A stretch of 64,000 nt of DNA from Massilia sp. 9I. Lineage in GTDB: Bacteria > Pseudomonadota > Gammaproteobacteria > Burkholderiales > Burkholderiaceae_D. Below the pieces are notes generated by a model. That model was not told the origin of the DNA and did not search any database. It saw only the letters and a list, made by a program, of their open reading frames with translations. Location: NCBI RefSeq assembly GCF_902506415.1, contig NZ_LR733275.1:3315617-3379616 (forward strand). Direction: 5' to 3'. Every line of letters starts with the position of its first letter. Positions within the stretch are counted from its first letter, which is position 1. Made by a program: the position numbers and the translations under genes. Of the stretch, positions 1-8,885 are shown piece by piece.

Positions 1-391
1 GCCCACCCCGGCCCCGACGGCGGCCCCGGCCGCGCCGGCTCCCCTGTCGACCATGATCATCGACACCCCGGTACGCGCCGGCCAGCGCATCTATGCGCGC
101 GGCAGCGACCTGATCATTACCGCGGTGGTCAACAATGGCGCGGAAATCATCGCCGACGGCAGCATCCACGTGTATGCGCCGCTGAACGGCCGGGCCCTGG
201 CGGGCGCATCCGGTAACCCGGAGGCGCGCATCTTCGCCCTGTCGATGCAGCCGGAACTGGTGTCGATCGCGGGCGTGTACCGCACCTTCGACGATGGGTT
301 CCCGAACGACCTGACGCGCCAGCCGGCGCAAATCCGGCTGGTCGGCGACCGCCTCGATATATCATCGCTGGCGCCGGCGTCGCGTGCTTGA
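1..391 (+). CDS. minC: Septum site-determining protein MinC, C-terminal part (5' end outside window)
   Basis: MinC inhibits FtsZ polymerisation and, with MinD, keeps the division septum away from the poles. The frame is open from the left edge. A Pro/Ala/Thr-rich linker leads into the C-terminal beta-helix domain, which starts near the Met at position 53 and carries RAGQRIYARGSDLII and HVYAPLNGRA, typical of the MinD-binding and dimerisation domain. The stop is at 389-391. The FtsZ-binding N-terminal domain lies outside the window. minD follows after 46 bases and minE directly after that, so this is a standard minCDE operon. Confidence 0.93.
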   Translation, partial: PTPAPTAAPAAPAPLSTMIIDTPVRAGQRIYARGSDLIITAVVNNGAEIIADGSIHVYAPLNGRALAGASGNPEARIFALSMQPELVSIAGVYRTFDDGFPNDLTRQPAQIRLVGDRLDISSLAPASRA

Positions 392-437
392 TCACCCATA
401 GACCGCAGATACTGCTAGAACTGTAAAGGACCTTTTT

Positions 438-1253
438 GTGGCACGAATTATTGTTGTGACGTCCGGCAAGGGCGGTGTGGGCAAAACCACTTCGAGCGCG
501 AGCTTTTCCTCCGGCCTGGCCCTGCGCGGCCACAAGACCGCGGTCATCGACTTCGACGTCGGCCTGCGTAACCTCGACCTGATCATGGGCTGCGAGCGTC
601 GCGTGGTCTATGACCTGATCAACGTGATCAACGGCGAGGCGACCCTGAACCAGGCCCTGATCAAGGACAAGCACACCGACAACCTGTTCATCCTGCCGGC
701 CTCCCAGACCCGCGACAAGGATGCGCTGAGCGAAGACGGCGTCGAGCGCGTGCTGAACGACCTGGTGCAGATGGGCTTCGAATTCATCATCTGCGATTCG
801 CCGGCCGGCATCGAGCACGGCGCGCTGATGGCCCTGACCTTCGCCGACGAAGCGATCATCGTGACCAACCCGGAAGTCTCCTCGGTGCGCGACTCCGACC
901 GCATCCTCGGCATCATCCAGGCCAAGTCGCGCCGCGCCCAGAGCGGTTCGGAGCCGGTCAAGGAGCACCTCCTGATCACCCGCTACTCGCCGAAGCGCGT
1001 GGACGCGGACGAAATGCTGTCCTACCAGGACGTGCAGGAAATCCTGCGCATCCCGCTGATCGGCATCATCCCGGAATCGGAATCGGTGCTGCACGCATCG
1101 AACCAGGGCAACCCGGCGATCCACTTCAAGGGCACCGACGTGGCCGAGGCCTACGAAGACGTGATCGCCCGCTTCCTGGGCGAAGACCGCCCGCTGCGTT
1201 TCACGACCTACGAAAAGCCGGGCCTGTTCTCGCGCATCTTTGGAGCCAAGTGA
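438..1253 (+). CDS. minD: Septum site-determining protein MinD (Walker-type ATPase)
   Basis: MinD is the membrane-cycling ATPase that recruits MinC to the inner membrane and is displaced by MinE. The 271-residue length is normal. The deviant Walker A motif GKGGVGKT spans residues 10-17, and DFDVGLRNLDLIMG follows. The C-terminal end (PGLFSRIFGAK) is an amphipathic membrane-targeting tail. The start is GTG at 438, seven bases after an AAAGGA ribosome binding site. It is the middle gene of minCDE; the minE start lies one base beyond its stop. Confidence 0.97.
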   Translation: MARIIVVTSGKGGVGKTTSSASFSSGLALRGHKTAVIDFDVGLRNLDLIMGCERRVVYDLINVINGEATLNQALIKDKHTDNLFILPASQTRDKDALSEDGVERVLNDLVQMGFEFIICDSPAGIEHGALMALTFADEAIIVTNPEVSSVRDSDRILGIIQAKSRRAQSGSEPVKEHLLITRYSPKRVDADEMLSYQDVQEILRIPLIGIIPESESVLHASNQGNPAIHFKGTDVAEAYEDVIARFLGEDRPLRFTTYEKPGLFSRIFGAK

Positions 1254-1254
1254 T

Positions 1255-1506
1255 ATGCCAATCCTAAACTTCCTCTTTCCCAAAAAAGAGAAGAGCGCGA
1301 CAGCGGCCAAGGAACGCCTGCAGATCATCATCGCGCGCGAGCGCACCAACCGCGCCGGCCCGGACTTCCTGCCGGCCCTGCACCGCGAGCTGATCGAAGT
1401 GATCTCGAAGTACACCAAAGTCAGTGCGGACGACATCAAGATCTCGCTCGATCGCCAGGGCAACCTGGAAGTGCTGGATGTGAACGTGGTGCTGCCGGAC
1501 GCCTGA
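1255..1506 (+). CDS. minE: Cell division topological specificity factor MinE
   Basis: MinE stimulates the MinD ATPase and drives the pole-to-pole Min oscillation. The protein has 83 residues, normal for the family. The N-terminal MPILNFLFPKKEKSA is the membrane and MinD contact region, and RLQIIIARER is the conserved helix/beta switch segment. The ATG at 1255 was chosen over an in-frame start 15 bases upstream, because it gives the canonical N-terminus and leaves one base between the minD stop and this start. A strong terminator follows. Confidence 0.95.
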   Translation: MPILNFLFPKKEKSATAAKERLQIIIARERTNRAGPDFLPALHRELIEVISKYTKVSADDIKISLDRQGNLEVLDVNVVLPDA

Positions 1507-1521
1507 TGTCGCCGGCTTGAT

Positions 1522-1555
1522 AAACAAATGCCCGCTTCGAGCGGGCATTTGTTTA
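1522..1555 (+). terminator. Rho-independent terminator after minCDE
   Basis: A perfect inverted repeat has arms AAACAAATGCCCGC and GCGGGCATTTGTTT around a TTCGA loop. Its A/T-rich outer arms allow it to work in both directions. It separates minE from the convergent gene at 1569-2111. Confidence 0.85.
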
Positions 1556-1568
1556 TATAGAGCGTGGT

Positions 1569-2111
1569 TCAGACCGGGGCCGTCCCCATGTCGATCACGC
1601 GCGCCTTCTGCAGCTCGCGCGCCACCTTGGCGCAGGCGTCCACGTGCTGGTAGCCCATCTTGCGGAATAGCGCGAAGCCGATCGCCGCCGACGCCACCTG
1701 CCCCGCGATCGGCACCACCTTGGTCACCGTCTTGGCCGCGATCTTGATCCCTGCTTTCTTGAACAGCTGCAGCACCAGGGTCCTGGTCACCAGTTTACCC
1801 ACGAGCATGCCGCCGACCGAGGCCGCCGCCTGGTAGGCCAGCACCCGCATGCGCGGATGGAGGCGCTCGATCTGCTGCTGGCTCAGGCCGAATTCCTTGT
1901 TGACCTCTTCCACCAGCACCGTGAAGGTGGTCAGGTCCGACACGATGTCGATACCCGGCAAGGGCACCGCCGCCACCCCGGCCGAGACCAGGGCGCGCTT
2001 GCGCACCATCTCGCGGCAGCGCTCGCGCGCCACCTCGATCTCGGCGCCGCTCACCGGCTCCAGTTTGGAGTCTGTTGCCACCACGTCTCTTTTTTTGCGT
2101 CGAAACAACAT
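1569..2111 (-). CDS. Small DUF697-like membrane-associated protein
   Basis: This 180-residue protein has a basic N-terminus (MLFRRKKRD). It has two Ala/Gly-rich hydrophobic blocks, around residues 42-65 (with the motif VPLPGIDIVSD) and around residues 118-150 (VVPIAGQVASAAIGF). Two blocks spaced around P-G-I-D and P-I-A-G motifs recall DUF697-type domains found at the C-terminus of some GTPases, but there is no GTPase domain here. It is convergent with minE and separated from it by a terminator. Function is unknown; the family link is by motif only. Confidence 0.75.
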   Translation of the reverse strand: MLFRRKKRDVVATDSKLEPVSGAEIEVARERCREMVRKRALVSAGVAAVPLPGIDIVSDLTTFTVLVEEVNKEFGLSQQQIERLHPRMRVLAYQAAASVGGMLVGKLVTRTLVLQLFKKAGIKIAAKTVTKVVPIAGQVASAAIGFALFRKMGYQHVDACAKVARELQKARVIDMGTAPV

Positions 2112-2235
2112 TATCGCCTCCCATTCACATCGTCAGCACAAGTGTAACGCCCTCTGGCATTTCGCCTTAACACAACAGATGAAAGTTCCCAGAAGCAAAT
2201 TCGTTATTTTTCCATAGCGCTATTTTGTGAAAGTC

Positions 2236-2244
2236 TGCTATATT
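2236..2244 (+). promoter_or_regulatory. Extended -10 promoter candidate for the response regulator
   Basis: The sequence TGcTATATT is an extended -10 box lying 30 bases before the ATG at 2274. No good -35 box sits at 16-18 bases, which is acceptable for extended -10 promoters. Transcription would begin near 2251, leaving a leader of about 23 bases. Confidence 0.5.
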
Positions 2245-2257
2245 CGGTTTAACTCTT

Positions 2258-2273
2258 GTAGGAGGCTTCCTAC
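2258..2273 (+). promoter_or_regulatory. Hairpin enclosing the ribosome binding site of the response regulator
   Basis: GTAGGA (2258-2263) and TCCTAC (2268-2273) form a perfect 6-bp stem around the loop GGCT. The stem ends on the base before the ATG at 2274. The Shine-Dalgarno core GGAGG (2261-2265) lies partly in the stem and partly in the loop, so folding would limit ribosome access. Regulation by this fold is inferred. Confidence 0.5.
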
Positions 2274-2990
2274 ATGGGCAACCTTAACAGTAGATGTCCT
2301 ATGAAGATCGCCGTTCTTGAGCAAGACCGCAGCCAGGCGGAACTGATTTGCCAGGTGCTGACCGCAGCCGGGCATACCTGTCACGCCTACGACAGCGCCA
2401 AGGAATTTCTCGCGCAGGTCCGCAAGGAAAACGCGGACATGCTCGTGATGGATTGGAACGTGCCCGACCTGGAAGGCGCTGAAGTGCTGCGCCGCGCCAA
2501 GGAAAAGCTGGCGTCGAGCGCGCCGACCATTTTCCTGGTCGGTAACAATGCCGAGGACGACATCATTGCCGGCGTCACCGCAGGCGCCGACGACTACCTG
2601 GTCAAGCCGCTGCGCCGCGGCGAACTGGTGGCCCGTGTCTCGGCCCTGCTGCGCCGCGCCTACCCGTCGCAGAACAGCGCCGAGCAGCTGCAGTTCGGCC
2701 CCTTCACTTTTGAGACCCGCCCGGGGCGCCTGCTCAAGGATGGTTCGATCATCGACGTCACCCAGAAGGAATTCTCGCTGGCGCTGCTGTTCTTCCGTAA
2801 CATCGGCCGCCCGCTGTCGCGCGCCTACATCCACGAATCGGTGTGGGTGCGCGATACCGACGTGCCGTCGCGCACGATGGACACCCACGTCTCGCGCGTA
2901 CGCAACAAGCTCAGCCTGCGCCCGGAGAACGGTTTCCGCCTGGTGCCGGTCTACAGCTACGGTTACCGCTTGGAAAAACTCGGCGCCTAA
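2274..2990 (+). CDS. OmpR/PhoB-type response regulator, atypical orphan
   Basis: The protein has an N-terminal receiver domain and a C-terminal winged-helix domain ending in GFRLVPVYSYGYRLEKLGA. Numbering from the internal Met at 2301, the phospho-acceptor is D51 (MLVMDWNVPD) and the conserved lysine is K102 (VKPL). Two receiver features deviate. The acidic pocket reads E7-Q8 instead of E-D, and the Thr/Ser switch position is V80. No histidine kinase is adjacent. The 2274 ATG was chosen because GGAGG lies eight bases before it; 2301 has no such site. Phosphorylation may be weak or unnecessary. Target genes are unknown. The gene lies upstream of hemA. Confidence 0.88.
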   Translation: MGNLNSRCPMKIAVLEQDRSQAELICQVLTAAGHTCHAYDSAKEFLAQVRKENADMLVMDWNVPDLEGAEVLRRAKEKLASSAPTIFLVGNNAEDDIIAGVTAGADDYLVKPLRRGELVARVSALLRRAYPSQNSAEQLQFGPFTFETRPGRLLKDGSIIDVTQKEFSLALLFFRNIGRPLSRAYIHESVWVRDTDVPSRTMDTHVSRVRNKLSLRPENGFRLVPVYSYGYRLEKLGA

Positions 2991-3088
2991 TAGTATTGCG
3001 CTAACAGAGGTGGCCGGCCCCGGCCGTCCTCTGAAACCCTGCTCGCGTAAGGGTATAATGGGTGCAACCCCGTCGACCCTGTCCCACC

Positions 3089-4366
3089 ATGCAACTGCTT
3101 GCCGTTGGCCTGAACCACACCACCGCACCGGTCTCGCTGCGCGAGCAGCTGGCGCTCGCGCCTGACCAGCTCGGCAAGGCGGTGCAGGCGGCGCGTAGCT
3201 GGTTCGCGCGCCAGGGCTCGACCACCAGCGGCGACGAAGCGGCGATCCTCTCCACTTGCAACCGTACCGAGATGTATGCGGCCAGCGATGTCGCCAATCC
3301 GCTCGACGCCTCGGGCCAGTTCCTGGCCCACTACCACGCCCTGAATTTCGCCGAGCTGCGCCCCCATCTCTATATGCTGCCGCAAGACAGCGCGGTGCGC
3401 CACGCCTTCCGCGTCGCCTCCGGGCTTGATTCGATGGTGCTGGGCGAACCGCAGATCCTGGGCCAGATGAAGGACGCGGTGCGTACCGCCGAAGAAGCCG
3501 GCGGCCTGGGCACCTACCTGCACCAGCTGTTCCAGCGCAGCTTCGCGGTGGCCAAGGAAGTGCGCAGCACCACCGAGATCGGCGCCCACAGCGTGTCCAT
3601 GGCCGCGGCCGCGGTGCGCCTGTCGCAGCGCATTTTCGACCGCATCGCCGACCAGAACGTGCTGTTCATCGGCGCCGGCGAGATGATCGAACTGTGCGCC
3701 GCCCACTTCGCGGCCCACAATCCGAAATCGGTCACCATCGCCAACCGCACCATGGAGCGCGGGCAGGCGCTGGCCGCGCGCTACAACGGCGCGGCGATCC
3801 GCCTGGCCGAGCTGCCCGAGCGCCTGCACCAATTCGACATCGTGATCTCCTGCACCGCCTCGACCTTGCCGCTGATCGGCCTCGGGCTGGTCGAGCGCGC
3901 GGTCAAGGCGCGCCGCCACCGCCCGATGTTCATGGTCGACCTGGCCGTGCCGCGCGATATCGAGCCGGAAGTCGCGCGCCTGGATGACGTCTTCCTGTAC
4001 ACCGTCGACGACCTCGCGCAGGTGGTGCAGACCGGCATGGAGAGCCGCCAGGCCGCCGTGGCCCAGGCCGAAGCCATCATCGAGACGCGCGTGCAATCCT
4101 TCATGCACTGGGTGGGCGACCGCGCCATGGTGCCGGTGATCCGCGACCTGCACGAGTCGAGCGAGGCGCTGCGCCTGGCCGAACTCGAACGCGCGCGCAA
4201 ACTGCTGGCGCGCGGCGATGATCCCGAGGCCGTGCTGGAAGCACTGTCCAGGGGCCTGGCCGCCAAGTTCCTGCACGGTCCGCAGCAGGCGCTGCACCAC
4301 GCCCAGGGCGACGAACGCGCGCGCCTGGCCAGCCTGCTGCCCCAGCTGTTCCGCGGCCGCCGTTAG
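3089..4366 (+). CDS. hemA: Glutamyl-tRNA reductase HemA
   Basis: HemA reduces glutamyl-tRNA(Glu) to glutamate-1-semialdehyde with NADPH, the first committed step of C5 tetrapyrrole synthesis. The protein has 425 residues. It starts [19 protein letters not shown], carries the nucleophile C57 in [10 protein letters not shown], has the NADPH-binding segment [12 protein letters not shown], and ends in the usual dimerisation domain. A GTG nine codons upstream would add a non-conserved tail, so the ATG at 3089 is preferred. prfA and prmC follow, as in many proteobacteria. Confidence 0.96.
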   Translation: MQLLAVGLNHTTAPVSLREQLALAPDQLGKAVQAARSWFARQGSTTSGDEAAILSTCNRTEMYAASDVANPLDASGQFLAHYHALNFAELRPHLYMLPQDSAVRHAFRVASGLDSMVLGEPQILGQMKDAVRTAEEAGGLGTYLHQLFQRSFAVAKEVRSTTEIGAHSVSMAAAAVRLSQRIFDRIADQNVLFIGAGEMIELCAAHFAAHNPKSVTIANRTMERGQALAARYNGAAIRLAELPERLHQFDIVISCTASTLPLIGLGLVERAVKARRHRPMFMVDLAVPRDIEPEVARLDDVFLYTVDDLAQVVQTGMESRQAAVAQAEAIIETRVQSFMHWVGDRAMVPVIRDLHESSEALRLAELERARKLLARGDDPEAVLEALSRGLAAKFLHGPQQALHHAQGDERARLASLLPQLFRGRR

Positions 4367-4447
4367 CGGCCCTCCTCCTTTCGTCGTGCGCTTCTCCCTG
4401 GAGCGCGTTCCGGCCGCCCCGCGGCTACCAAGACTCTATCGAATCCC

Positions 4448-5524
4448 ATGAAACCATCCATGCTGGCCAAGCTGGACCAACTGGCCAATCGACTCGTCGA
4501 ACTGGACGAACTCCTGATGTCCGAAGGCGCCACCGCCAACATGGACAGCTACCGCAAGATGACGCGCGAGCACGCCGAGCTGTCGCCGCTGGTCGCCTTG
4601 TATAAACAGTACGGCGCCGCGCAGGACGACATCGTGGCGGCGCAAGAGATGGCGCAGGATCCGGAGATGAAGGAGTTCGCGCAGGAGGAAATCGAGGCGG
4701 CAAAGGCGCGCCTCGCCGCGCTCGACCTCGAGCTGCAGAAGATGCTGCTGCCGAAGGACGCCAACGACGAGCGCAACATCTTTCTCGAGATCCGCGCCGG
4801 CACCGGCGGCGACGAGTCGGCCCTGTTCGCGGGCGACCTGCTGCGCATGTACACCCGCTTCGCGGAGCGCAACCGCTGGCAGGTCGAAGTGGTGTCGGAG
4901 TCCGCTTCGGACCTGGGCGGCTACCGCGAAGTCATCGTGCGCATCATCGGCAACGGCGTGTACTCGAAGCTGAAGTTCGAGTCGGGCGGCCACCGCGTGC
5001 AGCGGGTGCCGGCCACCGAAACCCAGGGCCGCATCCACACCTCGGCCTGCACCGTGGCCGTGATGCCGGAAGCCGACGAGGTCGAGGACGTGAACATCAA
5101 CCCGGCCGACCTGCGCATCGACACCTACCGCGCTTCCGGCGCCGGCGGACAGCACATCAACAAGACCGATTCGGCGGTGCGCATCACCCACCTGCCGACC
5201 GGGATCGTGGTCGAATGCCAGGACGACCGCAGCCAGCACAAGAACAAGGCGCAGGCCCTCAAGGTGCTGGCGGCGCGCATCAAGGACGTGCAGCTGCGCG
5301 AGCAGCAATCGAAGGAAGCGGCCACCCGCAAGAGCCTGATCGGCTCGGGCGACCGCAGCGAGCGGATCCGCACCTACAACTTCCCGCAGGGCCGCCTGAC
5401 CGACCACCGCATCAACCTGACCTTGTACAAGCTGGATTTCATCATGGATGGCGACCTGACGGAGCTGACCAATGCGCTGGCGGCGGAGCACCAGGCGGAG
5501 CTGCTGGCGGCGCTGGGGGATTGA
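4448..5524 (+). CDS. prfA: Peptide chain release factor 1
   Basis: RF1 recognises UAA and UAG stop codons and triggers peptidyl-tRNA hydrolysis. The protein has 358 residues. The stop-codon recognition tripeptide PAT is at residues 188-190, and the catalytic GGQ is at residues 233-235 within [14 protein letters not shown]. The GGQ glutamine is the substrate of PrmC, encoded two genes downstream at 6095-6922. The gene lies 81 bases after hemA on the same strand. Confidence 0.97.
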   Translation: MKPSMLAKLDQLANRLVELDELLMSEGATANMDSYRKMTREHAELSPLVALYKQYGAAQDDIVAAQEMAQDPEMKEFAQEEIEAAKARLAALDLELQKMLLPKDANDERNIFLEIRAGTGGDESALFAGDLLRMYTRFAERNRWQVEVVSESASDLGGYREVIVRIIGNGVYSKLKFESGGHRVQRVPATETQGRIHTSACTVAVMPEADEVEDVNINPADLRIDTYRASGAGGQHINKTDSAVRITHLPTGIVVECQDDRSQHKNKAQALKVLAARIKDVQLREQQSKEAATRKSLIGSGDRSERIRTYNFPQGRLTDHRINLTLYKLDFIMDGDLTELTNALAAEHQAELLAALGD

Positions 5525-5612
5525 TCGGCCGGGTTAAGCAAAGATTAAGTGGCCACACAGGCTTCATGCGAGAATGGCCACCGTCCCGAACAACACCTAT
5601 AAGAATCCAACG

Positions 5613-6098
5613 ATGCTGCCCTCCAACCGCCAGATCCTGTTCGCCATCTCCTCGATCTGCTTCGCGCTGATCGCGGTCGCCCTCTATCTGCAGCACATCC
5701 AGCAGATGCTGCCCTGCCCGCTGTGCGTCATCCAGCGCTACATGTTCCTGGCGATCGGCATTGCCAGCCTGGTGGCGGCGATCAGCGGCAAGGTACGCGA
5801 AGGCACGATCCTGGCGCTGCTGGCGGCGCTGGGCGGCCTGTGGGCGGTCGGCAAGCACCTGTGGGTGATCGCCCATCCGGGTTTCAGCTGCGGCATCGAT
5901 CCGATGGAGACCATCCTCAACAAGATCCCTACCGCCGAATACCTGCCCTGGCTGTTCCGCGCCGACGGCCTGTGCGAAGGCGCCACCGATTCGCTGCTGG
6001 GCCTCGCGATCCCGCAATGGTCGGCGGTGTGGTTCGTGGTGCTGACCGTGCTGCTGGCCTTCGTCCTGATCCGCAAGCCGGGCAAGCAAGTTCGATGA
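5613..6098 (+). CDS. dsbB: Disulfide bond formation protein DsbB
   Basis: DsbB is an inner-membrane protein that reoxidises periplasmic DsbA and passes electrons to quinone. Four hydrophobic segments are visible. The first cysteine pair is in MLPCPLCVIQRY (CxxC after the first membrane span). The second pair is in GFSCGIDP and DGLCEG, in the second periplasmic loop. Starting at 5613 gives a compact 161-residue protein; an in-frame ATG at 5574 would add 13 polar residues. The stop overlaps the prmC start (ATGA), so the two are translationally coupled. Confidence 0.93.
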   Translation: MLPSNRQILFAISSICFALIAVALYLQHIQQMLPCPLCVIQRYMFLAIGIASLVAAISGKVREGTILALLAALGGLWAVGKHLWVIAHPGFSCGIDPMETILNKIPTAEYLPWLFRADGLCEGATDSLLGLAIPQWSAVWFVVLTVLLAFVLIRKPGKQVR

Positions 6099-6922
6099 CA
6101 GCATTGGTGGAAGCCGGCGCCAGCCTGCGCCAGCTGCAGCTCTCGCTCCCGCTCGACCCGCTGGAAAACCGCATCCTGCTGTGCCACGCGCTGGGGCTGT
6201 CGAGGGTTAGCCTGATCACCCAGTCCGAGCGCATGCTCACGCAAGAAGAAGCGGCGGGTCTTGGCGCGCTGGTGCAGCGCCGCCTGGACGGCGAGCCGAT
6301 CGCCTACATCGTCGGCGAACGCGAATTCTTCGGCCTGCCCTTCCGGGTCGGCCCGGGCGTGCTGATCCCGCGCCCCGACACCGAACTGATCGTCGAACTG
6401 GCGCTCGAACGCCTACCCGAGAAAGGCCGCCTGCTCGACATGGGCACCGGCAGCGGGGCGATTGCGGTCGCCTGCGCCCACGCTCGCCGTGACGCCAGCG
6501 TCACGGCGCTCGACCTCAGCGACGAGGCCCTCGCCATCGCGCGCGCCAACGCGGCTAGCAACAGCGCCCGCGTGCGCTTCCTGCGCAGCGACTGGTTCTC
6601 GGCCGTCGGCGAGGAGCATTTCGAACTGATCGCTTCGAATCCCCCCTACATCGCGGCCGGCGACGCCCACCTGTCGGAGGGCGACCTGCGCTTCGAGCCA
6701 AGCGGCGCCCTGACCGACCACGCCGACGGCCTGTCGGCCCTACGCATCATCATCGAGGGCGCACCCGCCCACCTGGCGCCGGGCGGCTGGCTGCTGCTCG
6801 AACACGGCTACGACCAGGCGCAGGCCGTGCGCGCCTTGTTGCAGGCACGCGGTTTCAGCGAGGTCCAGAGCTGGCGCGACCTGGCCGGCATCGAACGGGT
6901 CAGCGGCGGCCGCCTGCCCTAG
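6095..6922 (+). CDS. prmC: Release factor glutamine methyltransferase PrmC (HemK)
   Basis: PrmC methylates the glutamine of the GGQ motif in RF1 and RF2 using S-adenosylmethionine. The 275-residue protein has the N-terminal helical substrate domain, the conserved EREFFGLPF and VLIPRPDTE, the SAM-binding motif LDMGTGSGAIAVACA, and the catalytic motif SNPPYI. The ATG at 6095 overlaps the dsbB stop by four bases. The open frame extends further upstream but only across dsbB. Confidence 0.95.
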   Translation: MTALVEAGASLRQLQLSLPLDPLENRILLCHALGLSRVSLITQSERMLTQEEAAGLGALVQRRLDGEPIAYIVGEREFFGLPFRVGPGVLIPRPDTELIVELALERLPEKGRLLDMGTGSGAIAVACAHARRDASVTALDLSDEALAIARANAASNSARVRFLRSDWFSAVGEEHFELIASNPPYIAAGDAHLSEGDLRFEPSGALTDHADGLSALRIIIEGAPAHLAPGGWLLLEHGYDQAQAVRALLQARGFSEVQSWRDLAGIERVSGGRLP

Positions 6923-6991
6923 CCTGCGCGGCGCTCCCGGCGCCGTTGTTACAATGACCAGACCTTGACCGCCAGCCCGGACGGGCACCGC

Positions 6992-8806
6992 ATGCGCAAA
7001 CTGTTCGCCTCGATCATCCTGCTCGCTCCCTTCGCTTGCTTCGCCGCCGACACGACGACCGAGTCCGCGCGCCGCCTGTTCGAACGCGAGTGGCAATGGC
7101 AGCTGCGCCAGCAGCCCGAATACGCGACCGGCATCGGCGTGCACCGCTACGACGGACAGCTGTCCGACACCTCGCTCGAAGCACGCGCGGCGGCCGTCGA
7201 GCATGCGCGCCAGGTACTGGAAGAAGCGCGCCGGCTCGAGCGCGGCGAGCTGCAGGGACAGGACCGCGTCTCCTACGACCTGTTCGTAGCCGCGCGCGAA
7301 CGCGAGCTGGCCGCCGCCGCTTTCACCACCTTCGACCCGCTGCCGATCAGCAGCTGGGACGGCCTGCAGATCCGCCTGCCGCGCCTGGTCGCGCAGATGC
7401 CCTTCGCCACCGAGCAGGATTACCGCAACTATCTTGGACGCCTGCGCGCGCTGCCGGCCCACGTCGATGGCCTGATCGAGCAGATGCGCGCCGGGATGCG
7501 CGCCGGCTGGACCGTGCCGAAGATTGTCATGGCGCCGGTGCCGGACGCGCTGCGACGCCTGCGCGAAGACCTGGCCGCAGGTCCCCTGTATGCGCCTTTC
7601 CAGCGCATCCCGGCATCGATCGACCCTGACGTGCGCGAAGACCTGGTCGACGACGGCATCAGTGCGCTGGCCAATGCCGCGGTTGCCCTGTGGCGGCTGG
7701 AAGACTTCCTGCGCAGCGAGTACCTGGGGGCCGCGCGCGAGACCATCGGCGCGTCCAGCCTGCCCGGCGGCGCGGCCTGGTATGCCTTCCTGGTGAAGAG
7801 CAGCACCACCACCGGCCTGAGCCCGGCCGAGGTGCACGCCATCGGCTTGAAGGAAGTGGCGCGCATCCGCGCCGAGATGGCAGCAACGGTGCCGCGCACC
7901 GGCTTCAAGGGCGGCCTGGATCGCTTCCTGGTCTTCGCGCGCAGCGACCGGCGCCTGTTCTTCGAACAGCCCGAAGCCCTGCTGGGGCGCTACCGCAAGG
8001 CGCTCGCGCGGGCCAAGGCCAAGCTGCCGAAGGTGGTCGCCACGGTGCCCACCGCCGAGATCACGGTCAAGCCGATGCAGGATGGGATCGGCCAGCCGGT
8101 GGCCTACTACGAGGCCGGCAGCGACGAGCGCAGCGCGGCGCTGGTGGTCAACCTTACGCAACTGGGCACGCGCCCGATCTGGCAGATCGACAGCGTGGCC
8201 CTGCACGAGGGCGTGCCCGGCCACCACCTGCAGGTGGCGCGCGCCCAGATCCTCGACCTGCCCGCCTTCCGCCGCTACGGCTGGTTCGACGCCTTCGGCG
8301 AAGGCTGGGCCACCTATGCCGAGGGCCTCGGCCCGCTGCTCGGCTTCTTCGACGACCCGTTCTCGCGCTTCGGCCAGCTCAATGAAGAAATGCTGCGCGC
8401 CGCGCGCCTGGTGGTGGACACCGGCATCCATGCCCAGGGCTGGTCGCGCAAGCAGGCGATCGACTACCTGAACGCGCACACCGCCAATCCGCCCCAGGAC
8501 AACGAGGCCGAAGTCGACCGCTACATCGCCCGCCCGGCGCAGGCGCTCGGCTACAAGATCGGCCAGCTGCGCATCGTCCTGCTCCGCGACAGCGCGCGCG
8601 CCGCGCTGGGTCCGCGCTTCGACCTGCGCCGCTTCCACGATGCGGTCTTGAAAAGCGGCGCCCTGCCGCTCGACCTGCTGCAGCGCCAGGTCGAGGCCTG
8701 GGTGCTGAGCGAAAAAAAGGCAGCCCGACCGGCGCCGGAGCCTGCCGCGCTTCCGGCCAAAAGCGCTGCCAAAGGGACTGCAGAAGGAACGACCGGCGAG
8801 GAATGA
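6992..8806 (+). CDS. DUF885 family exported metallopeptidase-like protein
   Basis: This 604-residue protein has a cleavable signal peptide (MRKLFASIILLAPFACFAAD), so it is likely periplasmic. The C-terminal half carries ALHEGVPGHHLQ, an HExxxGHH-type motif, and EGWATYAEGLG about 33 residues later. These are the hallmarks of the DUF885 family, which is thought to hold zinc peptidases. The ATG at 6992 was chosen over a TTG nine codons upstream because it starts the signal peptide. Residues after about 575 form a low-complexity Ala/Pro/Lys tail. Substrate is unknown. Confidence 0.85.
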   Translation: MRKLFASIILLAPFACFAADTTTESARRLFEREWQWQLRQQPEYATGIGVHRYDGQLSDTSLEARAAAVEHARQVLEEARRLERGELQGQDRVSYDLFVAARERELAAAAFTTFDPLPISSWDGLQIRLPRLVAQMPFATEQDYRNYLGRLRALPAHVDGLIEQMRAGMRAGWTVPKIVMAPVPDALRRLREDLAAGPLYAPFQRIPASIDPDVREDLVDDGISALANAAVALWRLEDFLRSEYLGAARETIGASSLPGGAAWYAFLVKSSTTTGLSPAEVHAIGLKEVARIRAEMAATVPRTGFKGGLDRFLVFARSDRRLFFEQPEALLGRYRKALARAKAKLPKVVATVPTAEITVKPMQDGIGQPVAYYEAGSDERSAALVVNLTQLGTRPIWQIDSVALHEGVPGHHLQVARAQILDLPAFRRYGWFDAFGEGWATYAEGLGPLLGFFDDPFSRFGQLNEEMLRAARLVVDTGIHAQGWSRKQAIDYLNAHTANPPQDNEAEVDRYIARPAQALGYKIGQLRIVLLRDSARAALGPRFDLRRFHDAVLKSGALPLDLLQRQVEAWVLSEKKAARPAPEPAALPAKSAAKGTAEGTTGEE

Positions 8807-8885
8807 AGGGCCTCCCGGCGCGCTGCGCGTTTTTCGGTTACTCTCTGCTCCAATCCGCATTGGCAGTATAAGAAAGGAAACACCC

